From: Halocafeteria seosinensis
Taxonomy: Eukaryota > Sar > Bigyra > Bicosoecida
Assembly: GCA_001687465.1 (NCBI GenBank)
Contig: LVLI01000084.1
Span: 248,001-312,000, forward strand
Length of the DNA: 64,000 bases
Direction: 5' to 3'
In this document: positions 1-11,655 of the stretch, in pieces
Position numbering within the stretch: the stretch's first letter is position 1
Layout of the letters: every line of letters starts with the position of its first letter
The notes under the pieces: model-generated
The model's database searches: none
Seen by the model: the letters and a program-made list of their open reading frames with translations, nothing else
Told to the model about the DNA's origin: nothing
Made by a program: the position numbers and the translations under genes

Positions 1-603
1 GAGAAAGACCGTGGTAGACCAGCGTGTGTCATTCGGGTGCTTATCTATTACAGTGGAGGTGACGGGAGCATGCCACAGCCGCCATTTTATCATTCATGTT
101 CTGTAGTATTGACGGAATACCAACACCTAAATGCACGCTAAGTACAAACGCAGCATGACAGTAGCAAGGAGAAAAACTGGTTGTTGTCGCTTAGAAACCA
201 AATGTCTCATGGGTCTTTACCTATCTCGCTACACTCCACCCGCTTGAAGAGGTATTCTTCATAGGGAAGTTTTCACTAAGCTCCCCGTGGTCATACTGCG
301 CATTGGCAAGAACGTCGGCTTCAAGGAACCACGTTTAACCAAGTTGAATCTTCAGGAGCTATGCACCAGCCTCCTCTTTTTCCTTATTCCTGTCCCATCA
401 ATCAGGGACTGATTCAAATTTGTGAAGGTGCAGCAAGCTGTGTCACAGCCTGTCTCGCAGGGCCTGCTCAATTCAAGCCAGCTGATGATTTGTATAGCTC
501 GATTGAGACCACTCCTCGGAACCTTCAAGGAGCACAATCATTCCAATTTGACATATTTCCCCACGTAAGTAGAGTAGACCCGGTCAGTGTAAAGCGCAAG
601 GCA

Positions 604-609
604 TATAAA
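604..609 (+). promoter_or_regulatory. TATA-box-like TATAAA upstream of NAC alpha
   Basis: The hexamer TATAAA lies about 190 bp before the NAC alpha start codon and 22 bp before the hairpin at 632. Its position suggests a core promoter element, but no transcription start can be read from the sequence. Confidence 0.35.
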
Positions 610-631
610 TGCTCGCGGTCAATGTCTCCCT

Positions 632-675
632 GTCCTCCGTCCCCGGATGCGGTGGTATCTAAGGGGACGGAGGAC
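632..675. repeat. Perfect 13-bp inverted repeat (GC-rich hairpin)
   Basis: Arms at 632-644 and 663-675 are exact reverse complements, with an 18-nt loop. The left arm is GTCCTCCGTCCCC. It lies between a TATA-like box and the NAC alpha start, so it would fall in the promoter or the 5' untranslated region. Confidence 0.7.
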
Positions 676-799
676 CCCTGATGCTTTTTGTAGTTTTTCC
701 GGAAGCCTCTTCTGACAATTTTCGTGTTTATACCTCGATATCATGCCATTACCGCTATGTTTCGCGATGTTAAAATCCAGACCATAAACGCAATTTAAT

Positions 800-1523
800 A
801 TGCCCGCCGATAAAGACGACAAGGCCGCCATTTCTGGCGCTGCCGAAGGACAAGAGGAGGACAGCGATGATGATTCCCCTCCTGAGTTAGAAGAGGAAGA
901 CCAGCAGGGACAGTCTGGTGAGGAAGGTGGACAAGCCGGAGGAGCTGGTGAAGGTGGCCGAGGAAAACAAAACCGAGCCGAGAAGAAGAGCCGCAAAGCT
1001 ATGCAAAAATTGGGCATGAAACCGATTGGTGGAATTACCCGTGTCACTGTTAAAAAGAGCAAGAATGTAAGACGTGCAGATTTTTAAGGGACCTATGGGC
1101 TTCATGTTCACGTGATTCGTCGGTTTTCCCATGTTAACTTTTACACAGATTTTGTTTGTTATCGCTCAACCCGAGGTATTCAAGAGCCCTGTATCTGACA
1201 CTTACATTATCTTTGGAGAAGCTAAAATTGAGGATCTTTCATCTTCTGCACAAAGCCAAGCTGCGCAAGCGTTCCAAAACCCTGACTTACAAAGCCTTGG
1301 CTCTAATGCACCCAGTAATGCTGACCAATCTCAAGCAGCAAAGACGCAATCCGCCACCCATGAAGCCGAAGAAGAGGATGAGGAAGTAGACGAAGAGGGC
1401 TTAGAACCAAACGACATCGAACTTGTCATGAACCAAGGTGGTGTTAGCCGCAGCAAGGCCGTAAAGGCTCTGAGGAACAACAGTAACGATGTGGTCAATT
1501 CTATTATGGAGTTGACAGAGTAG
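800..1523 (+). CDS. NACA: Nascent polypeptide-associated complex subunit alpha
   Basis: NAC alpha forms a heterodimer with NAC beta (BTF3) on ribosomes, where it shields nascent chains and restricts wrong targeting to the ER. There are two exons, 800-1066 and 1149-1523 (213 residues), joined at KSKN|ILFVI, exactly within the conserved NAC-domain stretch. The first 55 residues are acidic and Gly/Glu-rich, followed by the basic ribosome-contact motif ([14 protein letters not shown]) and the NAC beta-barrel domain. The C-terminal 45 residues form a UBA domain ([20 protein letters not shown]), which is specific to the alpha subunit. The length matches the family. The stop is only 83 bp from the stop of the opposing Rab gene. 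Confidence 0.95.
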
Positions 1524-1606
1524 CGGTCGGTACTTGATAGCATGATTCTCAAGAAAAATTCTACAACATGATGTGAATTCTTATCAGTTGATCCACAATT
1601 TTCGCG

Positions 1607-2545
1607 CTAACAGCATTTCTTTTGGTTGCCTTTTGAAGAATCATCACCACCGAGTGCCAATGCATCATCGTTAGTATCATCTTTGTTGGTATCCAACGGA
1701 GGCAAGCTATCAGCTGTTGACAAAACATCATACAGTAAGTGAAACAGAGACCTCTGCCAGATGAGGATCGGAGGGGGACATACCAACACTCTTAAACAGT
1801 TCTCTGATGTTTGAACCTTCTTTCGCTGATACTTCAAAGAAATCCGCTTCAATGTCTTGCGCAAACCTTTCCCCCACCTCTCGATCCACTTGCTGTAGCA
1901 TACACCGTCTCCGTGATCCAACGACTGTACGTAACTGGCTTTCCGATGACCACTTACTCGATTTTCATTATTATCCGCCTTGTTTCCGGCAATGACTATC
2001 TTCACGTCAGAGCTGGCCGTCTTTGTCAGCTCCTGTAAAGAAAACACGGTGTGTATCCTGGTTTCCGTGTCAAACATTGCTGATGCACTCACTTCATGCC
2101 AGTGGCCTAACATATCGAAAGACGACTTTCGGCATACATCATAAACAATAATTGCTGCATATGCTCCCCTATAATACATCGGTATTAAACTATGATACTG
2201 CACATATCAAAGGCATTCTGATACAGGGCGGAGAACAGTGAAGCGTGAAGAGTATACTTACTTTTTCTTGTCCAGCTGTGTCCCATATCTGGAATTTAAC
2301 TTCTCCCTGAGGCGTTTTCATGATTTTACTATGATATGCCGCCCTGTAAATTGCCCATACAGTCCATCGGTGTGCCAAATATCGAGAAAAGACCTATACA
2401 CTGCTTGCACTTACCCTATCGTTGGTTCAGCAAATTTGTCGAACTGTCCTGTAACAAAGTTTGTCACGATACTGGTTTTCCCCACACCTGTATCACCCAC
2501 CAATACCACTTTGGCCACACGTGTGCTCCCGTCGCTGGCATTCAT
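1607..2545 (-). CDS. Rab5-type small GTPase
   Basis: This is a membrane-traffic GTPase, probably of early endosomes if the Rab5-like assignment is right. Six exons (2545-2415, 2343-2262, 2197-2093, 2032-1958, 1892-1784, 1713-1607) splice in frame to 202 residues. Visible motifs are the P-loop GDTGVGKT (about residues 17-24), switch I ending PTIGAAYHSK, switch II [20 protein letters not shown], NKAD for guanine binding, SAK, and a C-terminal CC for geranylgeranylation. The TIGAA and YHSL.PMYYRGA signatures resemble Rab5/21/22. Switch II carries QEK where most Rabs have QER. The next gene (AlkB-like) diverges from it 384 bp away. Rab21 or Rab22 identity is not excluded. Confidence 0.9.
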
Positions 2546-2929
2546 TGTTCTGTGTGTGTATATGTATTAATCGTAGCTCCCACACTCTTTCGATAAAGAG
2601 AAGGCGTAAGACAGAAAATCCTGTCCCGATAACGACGAAGAGAAAAGCTGCTTTCTTTAGGTAGATTGCTTCAATATCCTACACTTAACGATACCGTCAT
2701 GCTTCGCCATATGACAGTGTTTGTACAGGCAAGAGTGTGGGGTTGAACTTGGAGCAGCCAACGGTACGAACTTCCACAAGGTGTGTACCGTGGAATTCTG
2801 GAGCTACACAGGGTTGATGAGCTTCTCACGATTCGACTTCTGGTTAACTTATTTCGCATCTCGATTGAGTGTAAAGAGGTAGACACGCTGTAGAAAAGTT
2901 AGACTGTGAGGAGAGGATACGAAGTAGAA

Positions 2930-4411
2930 ATGGAAGGAACTGGGGTGCCAGACGAAGCCAGGCGACTGTTCGGATTACTTATACTCGTGCCACCACTGGG
3001 AGACGATAGTTTGCAGGAAGATCTAATCGAGTCGGTATTTCCTCCTGTTCGCTTTTTAGTCTCGATGGCGCGGCGTTTCGGGGGTGATAAGATACCTATC
3101 TGTTTTGTGGATGGCTCGAATGCTGTGGATATCCTCAAACCTACGCATGCAGCTGAGATGTTCAGCGAGAATCCTTCGCAACGAGAACATGAATTTCTCT
3201 CCGACCTGAATTTTCCTGAGAGATCGCTGACGGAATTGCTGAAGTCTTTGTCACGAACGTCGGAAGATTATCTCTGTGGTGTGGATGACTGTGACAGACT
3301 GCACGCCACTGTAGTGCATGATCTAAGTGTAGCAGAGGTTGCTGTTTGTGGTACTCTGGGTAAACGAGACGACTGTTTCCGCGATGTCGCTAATCGACTA
3401 CAAAGCACCAATGTAAAAGTTAGCGTCTGTGCAGACTGCTCTATGATTAGTGCCGATACGGAAATAGATGTCGAAAGAGTATTCAGTACCGACGTAATTG
3501 GACAATGGCTCCAAAAGTTGGATAAACGCATTTCTGCTCCACCTCTAACAGGATTAGGGGAGGGAGATAGCATGGTAATTTACGATGCTCTCGGAGATGG
3601 TGATTGTGCCAGTCGCTACTTCCATCTTTCGAAGGATGAAATAGAGTGGCAAACTATGGCCCACAGAGGCGGTAGTGTCCCGCGTCTCATATCCATCCAA
3701 GGAGACATAACCGGCGAAGGCTCTGATGTAGTTTATCCCATCTACCGGCACCCTGCGGATGAACAACCGACTTTAAGTACATGGTCGTCAACTGCTCGAA
3801 TAATCCGTGATGAAATGAATGAGTTACTGAATGAGCATTTCAATCACGCATTAATCCAATATTATCGTGGAGGGAACGATTATATTAGCGAGCACTCAGA
3901 CAAGACCATAGATGTAAAAGCTTTCAGTAATATAATCAACGTGAGTCTAGGTGCTGCTCGAACCATGGTACTTCGTGAAAAACAGACTATCAAGGGAACT
4001 CCGAGAAAGTCAAATAAGTTCATACTGCCACACAATTCCGTATTCGTATTAGGTTGGAAGACGAACAGGAAGTTCTTACACTCGATCAGACAAGACAAGA
4101 GGCCTGAAACAGAGAAAACCCCGGAGGAAAAAGACTTCAGTGAAGAACGGATTAGCTTTACTTTTAGGTCCATTTCTACGTTCGTCCATCAGAGTGCCGG
4201 TATCTTTGGTCAAGGATCAAAGTGTAAGAACCTGGATGAAGCTAGAAAACGGGAAATCACTGGTAAAGAGGACTGCGATGAAACCCGTCTCGAGCAAGAA
4301 TCGTTGCTGTATGCTTTTGGAAACGAAAATAAGCAAACGAACTTTAACTGGCTCGAAGACTACGGAAGGGGCTTTGATGTGGTCAATTTCTCAGAGCTTC
4401 AGCCTTCCTGA
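2930..4411 (+). CDS. AlkB-like 2-oxoglutarate/Fe(II) dioxygenase
   Basis: A single-exon protein of 493 residues starting at the first ATG. The second half has the AlkB fold. YYRGGNDYISEHSD supplies the HxD iron ligands, NVSLGAARTMVLR is the usual core strand, FLHSI supplies the distal iron His, and RISFTFR supplies the 2-oxoglutarate-binding arginines. Such enzymes oxidatively demethylate nucleic-acid bases or proteins. The spacing and the IQYYRGG-type motif fit nucleic-acid-directed AlkB homologues of fungi and protists. The first 250 or so residues match nothing I recognise and exceed the short N-terminus of ALKBH2/3. About 90 residues follow the catalytic core. The substrate cannot be inferred. 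Confidence 0.85.
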   Translation: MEGTGVPDEARRLFGLLILVPPLGDDSLQEDLIESVFPPVRFLVSMARRFGGDKIPICFVDGSNAVDILKPTHAAEMFSENPSQREHEFLSDLNFPERSLTELLKSLSRTSEDYLCGVDDCDRLHATVVHDLSVAEVAVCGTLGKRDDCFRDVANRLQSTNVKVSVCADCSMISADTEIDVERVFSTDVIGQWLQKLDKRISAPPLTGLGEGDSMVIYDALGDGDCASRYFHLSKDEIEWQTMAHRGGSVPRLISIQGDITGEGSDVVYPIYRHPADEQPTLSTWSSTARIIRDEMNELLNEHFNHALIQYYRGGNDYISEHSDKTIDVKAFSNIINVSLGAARTMVLREKQTIKGTPRKSNKFILPHNSVFVLGWKTNRKFLHSIRQDKRPETEKTPEEKDFSEERISFTFRSISTFVHQSAGIFGQGSKCKNLDEARKREITGKEDCDETRLEQESLLYAFGNENKQTNFNWLEDYGRGFDVVNFSELQPS

Positions 4412-4711
4412 TTCCAGATCTAAGTTGAAGTTGGGCAATCACAAGAAGAATTGTAGCGAAGTACCACCCATTGGTATGTCATCCAAAATACTTGACAATG
4501 TGCAAAAGGTTTCCCAAGCAAGATCAAAGAAGAAAGCAATTCTTTTTCACTGAAGGTCCTTATCGTAGCGTGGCTGTATGAGGCAGAAGAGATCAAGGTG
4601 ACCCGTGGTAATCGAAATTCTTCAGAATTCTTCTTTTTACTCAGCGGGAAATCAGCACCCTAATTTTATTTTTTGGCAAATATCTCTGTGTATCAACATT
4701 ATTAAAGCAAG
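4412..4711. other. Intergenic, AlkB-like to coiled-coil gene
   Basis: About 300 bp between two plus-strand genes. A short continuing open frame overlaps the end of the AlkB-like gene but looks like a shadow. No clear regulatory motif is visible. Confidence 0.5.
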
Positions 4712-7461
4712 ATGAGCGGAGCGACAGACTATTCCTCAACTTCCACAGCCAGTTCCTTTCAGGGAATGGCTGCTTTACAGGGGGCTCGAGATCTTCAGGT
4801 CAGTCACAGTGCTCCCAGAATTCTTCTTTTTATCGTTCATACAGTTTTCGGCGCTATACTGCCTTGTTTATATATTTCTAAGTATATGAAAGTGGAAGGA
4901 CGAGTCTGTAGATCTTACATGCTTTGGTATGTCGTAATAAATGTGCAGAGAGAATATGAAAAGTATCAAGGAGAATTCAAGCAAGTGAATGAACGGCATG
5001 ATGAATTACTTAAGCAGTCTCAATCTATTGAGAACGAGGCGGCATCGTACTGTAAGCTACTACCCTAGCATCAAACGACATGACCTTTTTGATACCATCA
5101 TCTGCATCCTGTTGCAGCTGCGGACCTTGCGGTTTATCAAAAAAAATATAGCAGCCTACAAACTACGCTCGAGCGATTGAAAGAAAAGGAAGCGTTTATT
5201 TTGGAACAAGAAAACGCTCTCAAAGGTAAAGCATATGGCGATATGTCAAATACGATCAATTTACAACCAACTCCTGCCAGAACATTGTCGTAAACAGACT
5301 CCGTGCACTCTATTGGGACGACAAACGAAAGGTTGAACCTTGCGAAGGAAGATTCCCTCAGTACTATGATTTCTCTTTTTCATCGAATAGGGGAAGTGGA
5401 AGAAAGGATAAGGAATGATTCGTTCAAGGACAAGCTTCATGCCTGTAAGTATTGCCCCTACGGCGAAGTATGACTGGTGCTGACAGCTGGTAAGCATTCA
5501 GGCTTGCAACGAATTACCGCAACGGGCGAGGAACTTCAGGAATATGCGATCCGAAACAGAAGTTTAGAAGCGGCTCTAGAAGAAGCGGAAAAACATGAAG
5601 GTAAGAGCAGTCTCGTCGAATCGACAAGTGATCCTATTATAGTGCGTGGGTGTACAGAAACGAGTTCGTGCACCATAGACGATATAAAGGGTAGTATTGA
5701 GGATAACAATAGGAAGAAGGAGGATCTTGTGGACAGAACCGCTCGTTACAATGCTGAATTGAGGAACCTAGTAAGTCTTCCTGTCGTAGCTCGTTGCTGT
5801 GGACAATGCTGCAGCATATGTTCCCGTTTCCCCAGGCCAACGAGCTGACCAAACTTAATGCCAAAGCACAAGAGGAGGCAAAATCTCTTGCCGAGAAGCA
5901 GGAGTTGTACGAAACGGACTTGAAACAACGTCAGGCGCAAATAGCAGAGCAGCGAGAGAAGTTACGGATAGTTTCTAAGAGTAGCGACGAAGCGTCGAGG
6001 CGGTACGATGAGATTGAGGACTGTAAGTAGGATATCTAGGTTTCCAAGTCTCACGAAGGGCACTGTCTCTTGCTCCTGCAGCAATAGAGAAACTGAGAAA
6101 ACTAAACAAGGATCGAAGCAAAGAGGCGGAGGAAATGGATGACGCGGCTGCACGCCTTGATAAAGAGTGCGTTATCAACCAACCAACAATAAAGGAAGCT
6201 ATCTATATATCCCGAGTCGCGAACCGGTTGTATGTCTCCAGGATCCTGGCCATTACGGAGAAGTTGAATAAGGTGGAGGAAAAGAGAAGCGCGTACAGTG
6301 AATCATTGGAGTCGTTCAGGTGCGTTGTTCTGCACGTATAGATCAAGGAACTGCGAGCAAAACCACTAATTCTGAACCCTTTGCAGAAGTGAGTATGATG
6401 ACAAGTCAAAGAAGAACTCCGAACTCTTGGGGAAAGAAAAGAAGAAAATCCGTGCTTTGAAAGACAAAATCACAGCCACTACTGGCGAATTAGATGTAAG
6501 CAAGATACTACATGCGACAGTTTTGGCCATCAATGAGACTCTGATGGGATAACTCACTTCAGGAAGTATCCATGGAACTGTTTAAATTTACGAACAAAAT
6601 ACTGACAACTAAAGCCGCCTTGGGGGCTTCGGAGAAAGAGTTACAAGAAGTTAGGTGCGAAGAAACTGTCCCTGGTAAGGCTACGGATCAAGGGTCGTTA
6701 TGGATTGTCTCCCATTACTGATGTACGTTGTGCGTCTTCAGAACTGGAAGAGCTGCAAAGAGAGCTTAAGGAGTATTCCTCACGTCAGGACGCACTGGAC
6801 CAGGAAATATCGCAGTTTGAAGCAGAACTGGCTTCATCACAAGATCACCCGGCGTTGTCTGCCAAACAGAAAAAGGGAAGAACTGTTAAGAAAGTAAGCT
6901 TCTATTATGCTTTGGAATCCCGTAAGCTAGGGGTTGTTACGGTGACACTTTTATCTAGAAAGCAGGGAGAAAGCGATGTCGAGAAAGAGTGCCAAATTGC
7001 CGATAAGAAAAAGCGTGAGAAAGCGAAACAGTTGTCAGAACTGGTAAGTCTTGCAACTAATGTGATTTGCTTGATTCTCAGTACTCTGGTTGAACGTTCC
7101 CGCAGCGGGATGAGCTAAAGAGAGCACAAGAGGACAATCAACAACTGCAACAAGAAATAGAGACAAACGCGAAACAACAGGAATTAAAGCAGCGCGAAGA
7201 AGCACAAGAGCAGGCACAGAAGATCAGCAGAATGAAGGAGAAACTAAAGAAGGAAATGGAATCTAAGCGGAAGGAATATGAACATGAGTTGTCTGAAGCT
7301 GAAGAAGCTCAAAGAAAAGAGGTAATGGACCGAAAGCAGAAGGTAAGTTCCTTCGTCAACATTATTGGGTCGATTGCTTTCACGTTTTTCTCTTCGTACA
7401 GATAGAGGACTCGATTAAGGAGTTGGACACGCAAATCAACTACTACAAAAGGAAAAAATAG
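4712..7461 (+). CDS. Coiled-coil protein, unidentified, with many introns
   Basis: I do not recognise the family. The start at 4712 gives a Ser/Thr-rich head (MSGATDYSSTSTASSF), after which almost every exon encodes heptad-rich Glu/Lys/Gln coiled coil, for example blocks at about 4945-5045, 5520-5600, 5835-6020, 6083-6320, 6390-6495, 6565-6655, 6740-6890, 6960-7040 and 7105-7340. The last exon ends IEDSIKELDTQINYYKRKK and stops at 7461. At least ten short GT-AG introns are needed. The make-up would suit a cytoskeletal, centrosomal or ciliary rod protein, but that is inference. Exact splice choices between 5050 and 5500 are uncertain. The plus-strand VDAC gene follows 500 bp later. Confidence 0.6.
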
Positions 7462-7961
7462 AAGTGTACCGCTCTTTTCCCCTCTTTACGATCCTTAATT
7501 TCATTTGCTATCTTAGAATTAGAAAACTGGACTGATGCTTACCTGCACTGCTGAAGTGTATCCCCATGTGGTTGTATCTGGGTATCCAACGTCTGTCGTC
7601 CGGTCTCAATTCCTCGCTCGATTACCGGCTAGTGGGGTTTTCCTTGTTTGCATAATCTATATACACACACATCAATCCTGATCCGTATCATTTCCCATCT
7701 CTTGCTCTATCTTGCTACTCGCTATTTCGATTAAGAGTAATTTAAGACGGCTTGAATTCCCAAGTTGAAGCATCTGGAACAGACTGGAACCAGAAAGTTT
7801 AAGGCCGTGAAGTTCTCGTGAACTAGTTCAATTGGGTCAAATGATTCAAATCGTTAAGTTTGTCATAGATCACCCGTATTTACTAGCACGAGTTTAACGT
7901 TTCTGAGGGAAAGACAAAGTCTATCTCTAGCATCGACTACCCTGCATTCTGTTCGTCAACA
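7462..7961. other. Intergenic, upstream of VDAC
   Basis: About 500 bp without an open frame of note. It must contain the 3' end of the coiled-coil gene and the VDAC promoter. I see no convincing TATA box or repeat apart from an ATATACACACAC stretch near 7660. Confidence 0.5.
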
Positions 7962-9576
7962 ATGTCTGCCCCAAGGTCTCCCCAAAAGTCTCCAACCCCA
8001 GCCGTCACTGAGCCCACCAAGTTTGGTGATGTGTTCAAGGCTACAAAGGGTAAGCATCCGCTTTCTTTTCATATTCCTCAGTAGAGATGACTGTATCACT
8101 GCGTAGAGGTTTGGACAAGTGGTTGACCAAAGGCCCCTGGTGGAAATGGCGCGTCATGTTCGCGATGGCTGGCGTTCACGGAAGAAAGGGGGCTTATGAC
8201 TCCCGGCAAGTTATCTTTTTGTGTTACTTCACTTCTAGGCGATGTGTTGTAAGCTGAAGAGAACCATGGCACTTGTTTGACATGGTTAGTGGAGCTGGTA
8301 CGTGGAAGGTGGGAAGCCGGTGTGGAGGCATGGGTTTAGGGTGGAGAAATGAAGTCTTTAAGGGCCGCTATTCGAGTGTGATTTTGGCGCATTGGTTGCA
8401 TTCTCCTCTTCTCTAGGACATGAGAGTGTTTCTTCAGAAGCTTAGCTCTGCATCTGTAAGGTTGGGAGCAGAAACTTTCGGAATGCTCAAGTTGAAGCTG
8501 TCCCGTCGGGGGTCCCCTGAAAAAACGACAAAAAGGGAAAGGGTCCTAAACCCCCATTGTGTGCCCCTTTGTACACTCCTTTTGGCAACTGTGGAGCTTC
8601 AACTCTTGAGAAGTTCTCTGATGACGAGGATCTTAACGGTCTGTGTTCTGTGCGTATCATGGTGCAGATTTCTTTAAGAAGTCGTTTTCCGATGAGCATA
8701 AAGTGGAAGTCAAATCGCAAGCTCCGAACGGCGTGGTAAGTTGACCACAATGAGGAAACTACCTTCTATCTCTATGGGCTGGAATCTGAAAACTTCGTTT
8801 TGAACTTGCAGAAGTACACTGCCGAAGGTGGAGTTTCGAAGAAAGGCGGCACCGGAAGCCTTAAAGCCGAATACAAGAAAGGCGACTTCAACGTGGATAA
8901 AGTGCAAATTGGCACTGACCAGAAGATTGGTGTGGACTTGAGCCTCAAGAACTTTGCTCCTAATACCAAGGCATTGTTCAAAGTTGAAGACGGTACTCGG
9001 GCTAGTGGTGCTAAGACATCCGCTACCTTTGGATTGGAGACGGTCCAAAACTTTGGAGTGCAAACTGGGCTGGAAGCTGACTTCGATGTGGTCAATGCCA
9101 CTGCCAATGCTTCTACTCTCTTCAACTACCAAGGGTTCCTGTTTGGTGCATCTGGCTCATTGAATACCCACATAAATGACAACGATAGCAAGGGGCTCGA
9201 ACCGACGGCATATGATGTCCTTGTAGGATATAAAGCTAACGGCTCTACTTTCGGTCTACAAACGGAGAAGAAGTTTAGCAGTGCTACCGCTTTCTTCTAC
9301 AATGAAGCCAACAAGGACTTTACCGTCACAGGCAAGGCCTCGTTCGGTTTGAATGCATCTGCGCTGAAGCAAGTGGATCTCGAATTCGGTGGCAAGTATA
9401 AGTGGGATGATGCATCAACTCTGTACGGTTCTGTTAACCGAAAAGCGGACATTAAGTTTGCTCACGAGCAAAAGATCAGCCCGAAGGCCACCTTGAACCT
9501 TTATGCTGAGGTCAAGGCTGTCGACTTGGCATCCGACCAACACAAGTTGGGCTCCAAATTGAGCCTGTCTGATTAA
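7962..9576 (+). CDS. Mitochondrial outer-membrane porin (VDAC)
   Basis: The voltage-dependent anion channel passes metabolites and ATP/ADP through the mitochondrial outer membrane as a 19-strand beta-barrel. Three exons (7962-8049, 8668-8735, 8812-9576) give 306 residues. The first 20 residues are a Ser/Pro-rich extension. Then follow the porin signature FGDVFKATKDFFKKSF and regularly alternating strand-forming segments to the end (GGKYKWDDASTLYGSVNRKA, then the terminal strand HKLGSKLSLSD). Intron 1 is 618 bp, far longer than any other confident intron in this window. An AATAAA at 9615-9620 follows the stop. The gene converges on the MAP kinase, 101 bp away. Confidence 0.93.
8383..8390 (+). 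promoter_or_regulatory. E2F-like TTTGGCGC inside VDAC intron 1
   Basis: The octamer TTTGGCGC matches the E2F/DP consensus TTTSSCGC and lies in the unusually long first VDAC intron. The same octamer occurs twice at 16693-16731. One octamer in an intron can easily occur by chance. Confidence 0.2.
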
Positions 9577-9614
9577 AGACATAGGGAAGGTTCACCGTTG
9601 TTATTGAGAGGTAA

Positions 9615-9620
9615 AATAAA
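9615..9620 (+). terminator. AATAAA polyadenylation-like signal after VDAC
   Basis: AATAAA lies 39 bp after the VDAC stop, inside the 101-bp spacer between the convergent VDAC and MAP kinase genes. The spacing is suitable for mRNA 3' end formation, although protist signals vary. Confidence 0.4.
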
Positions 9621-9677
9621 CGAGTGGTGGTCCGTCTTCATTCACTCCGGTATGTCATATTGATTTGATTTTCGAGC

Positions 9678-11392
<1,715 letters not shown>

Positions 11393-11655
11393 TGCATTGA
11401 TTTATATTGACGCTCAGCTACTAGTGTAGCAAAGTATTGTGTACGATGGAGCATGAGTCGTTAACTGCTGTACTACGGGTTGGATTACGAGGGGATACAA
11501 GGGAAGAGTTCAGTATTAACAAAAGATGTTTTGTATACACACACTTCAGAAAGAGCCACACATAACACAAATAACTTCTACCAAGTGCGCTCAGACTTTA
11601 AGTATTAAAAAAATTTTAGGGCATCACATCACAGACACTTCAACTTTCACGTTAC
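11393..11655. other. Intergenic, two minus-strand genes
   Basis: About 260 bp holding the 3' end of the 1,515-residue gene's transcript and the MAP kinase 5' region. It is AT-rich around 11520-11620. Nothing else stands out. Confidence 0.5.

Larger units (their letters stand above)
1..799. other. Window start to NAC alpha start; no supported gene
   Basis: No gene can be supported here. An ATG-initiated open frame at 361-681 contains a donor-like GTAAGT at 565, so it could be an exon of something whose other exons I cannot find, but its translation resembles no family I know. A TATAAA box lies at 604-609 and a perfect hairpin at 632-675. Both are probably part of the promoter or 5' leader of the NAC alpha gene that begins at 800. 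Confidence 0.5.

Noticed and set aside
361-681. 106-residue plus-strand open frame near the window start
   Set aside because: It has no recognisable content and an internal donor-like site, and lies in the presumed NAC alpha promoter. It could be an exon but cannot be supported.
1893-1957. A 33-bp intron in the Rab gene, ending at the first downstream AG (GTACAG)
   Set aside because: The next acceptor (CTACAG, 65-bp intron) gives NENRQVDREVGERF, which fits the Rab fold; the shorter option leads to a wrong frame.
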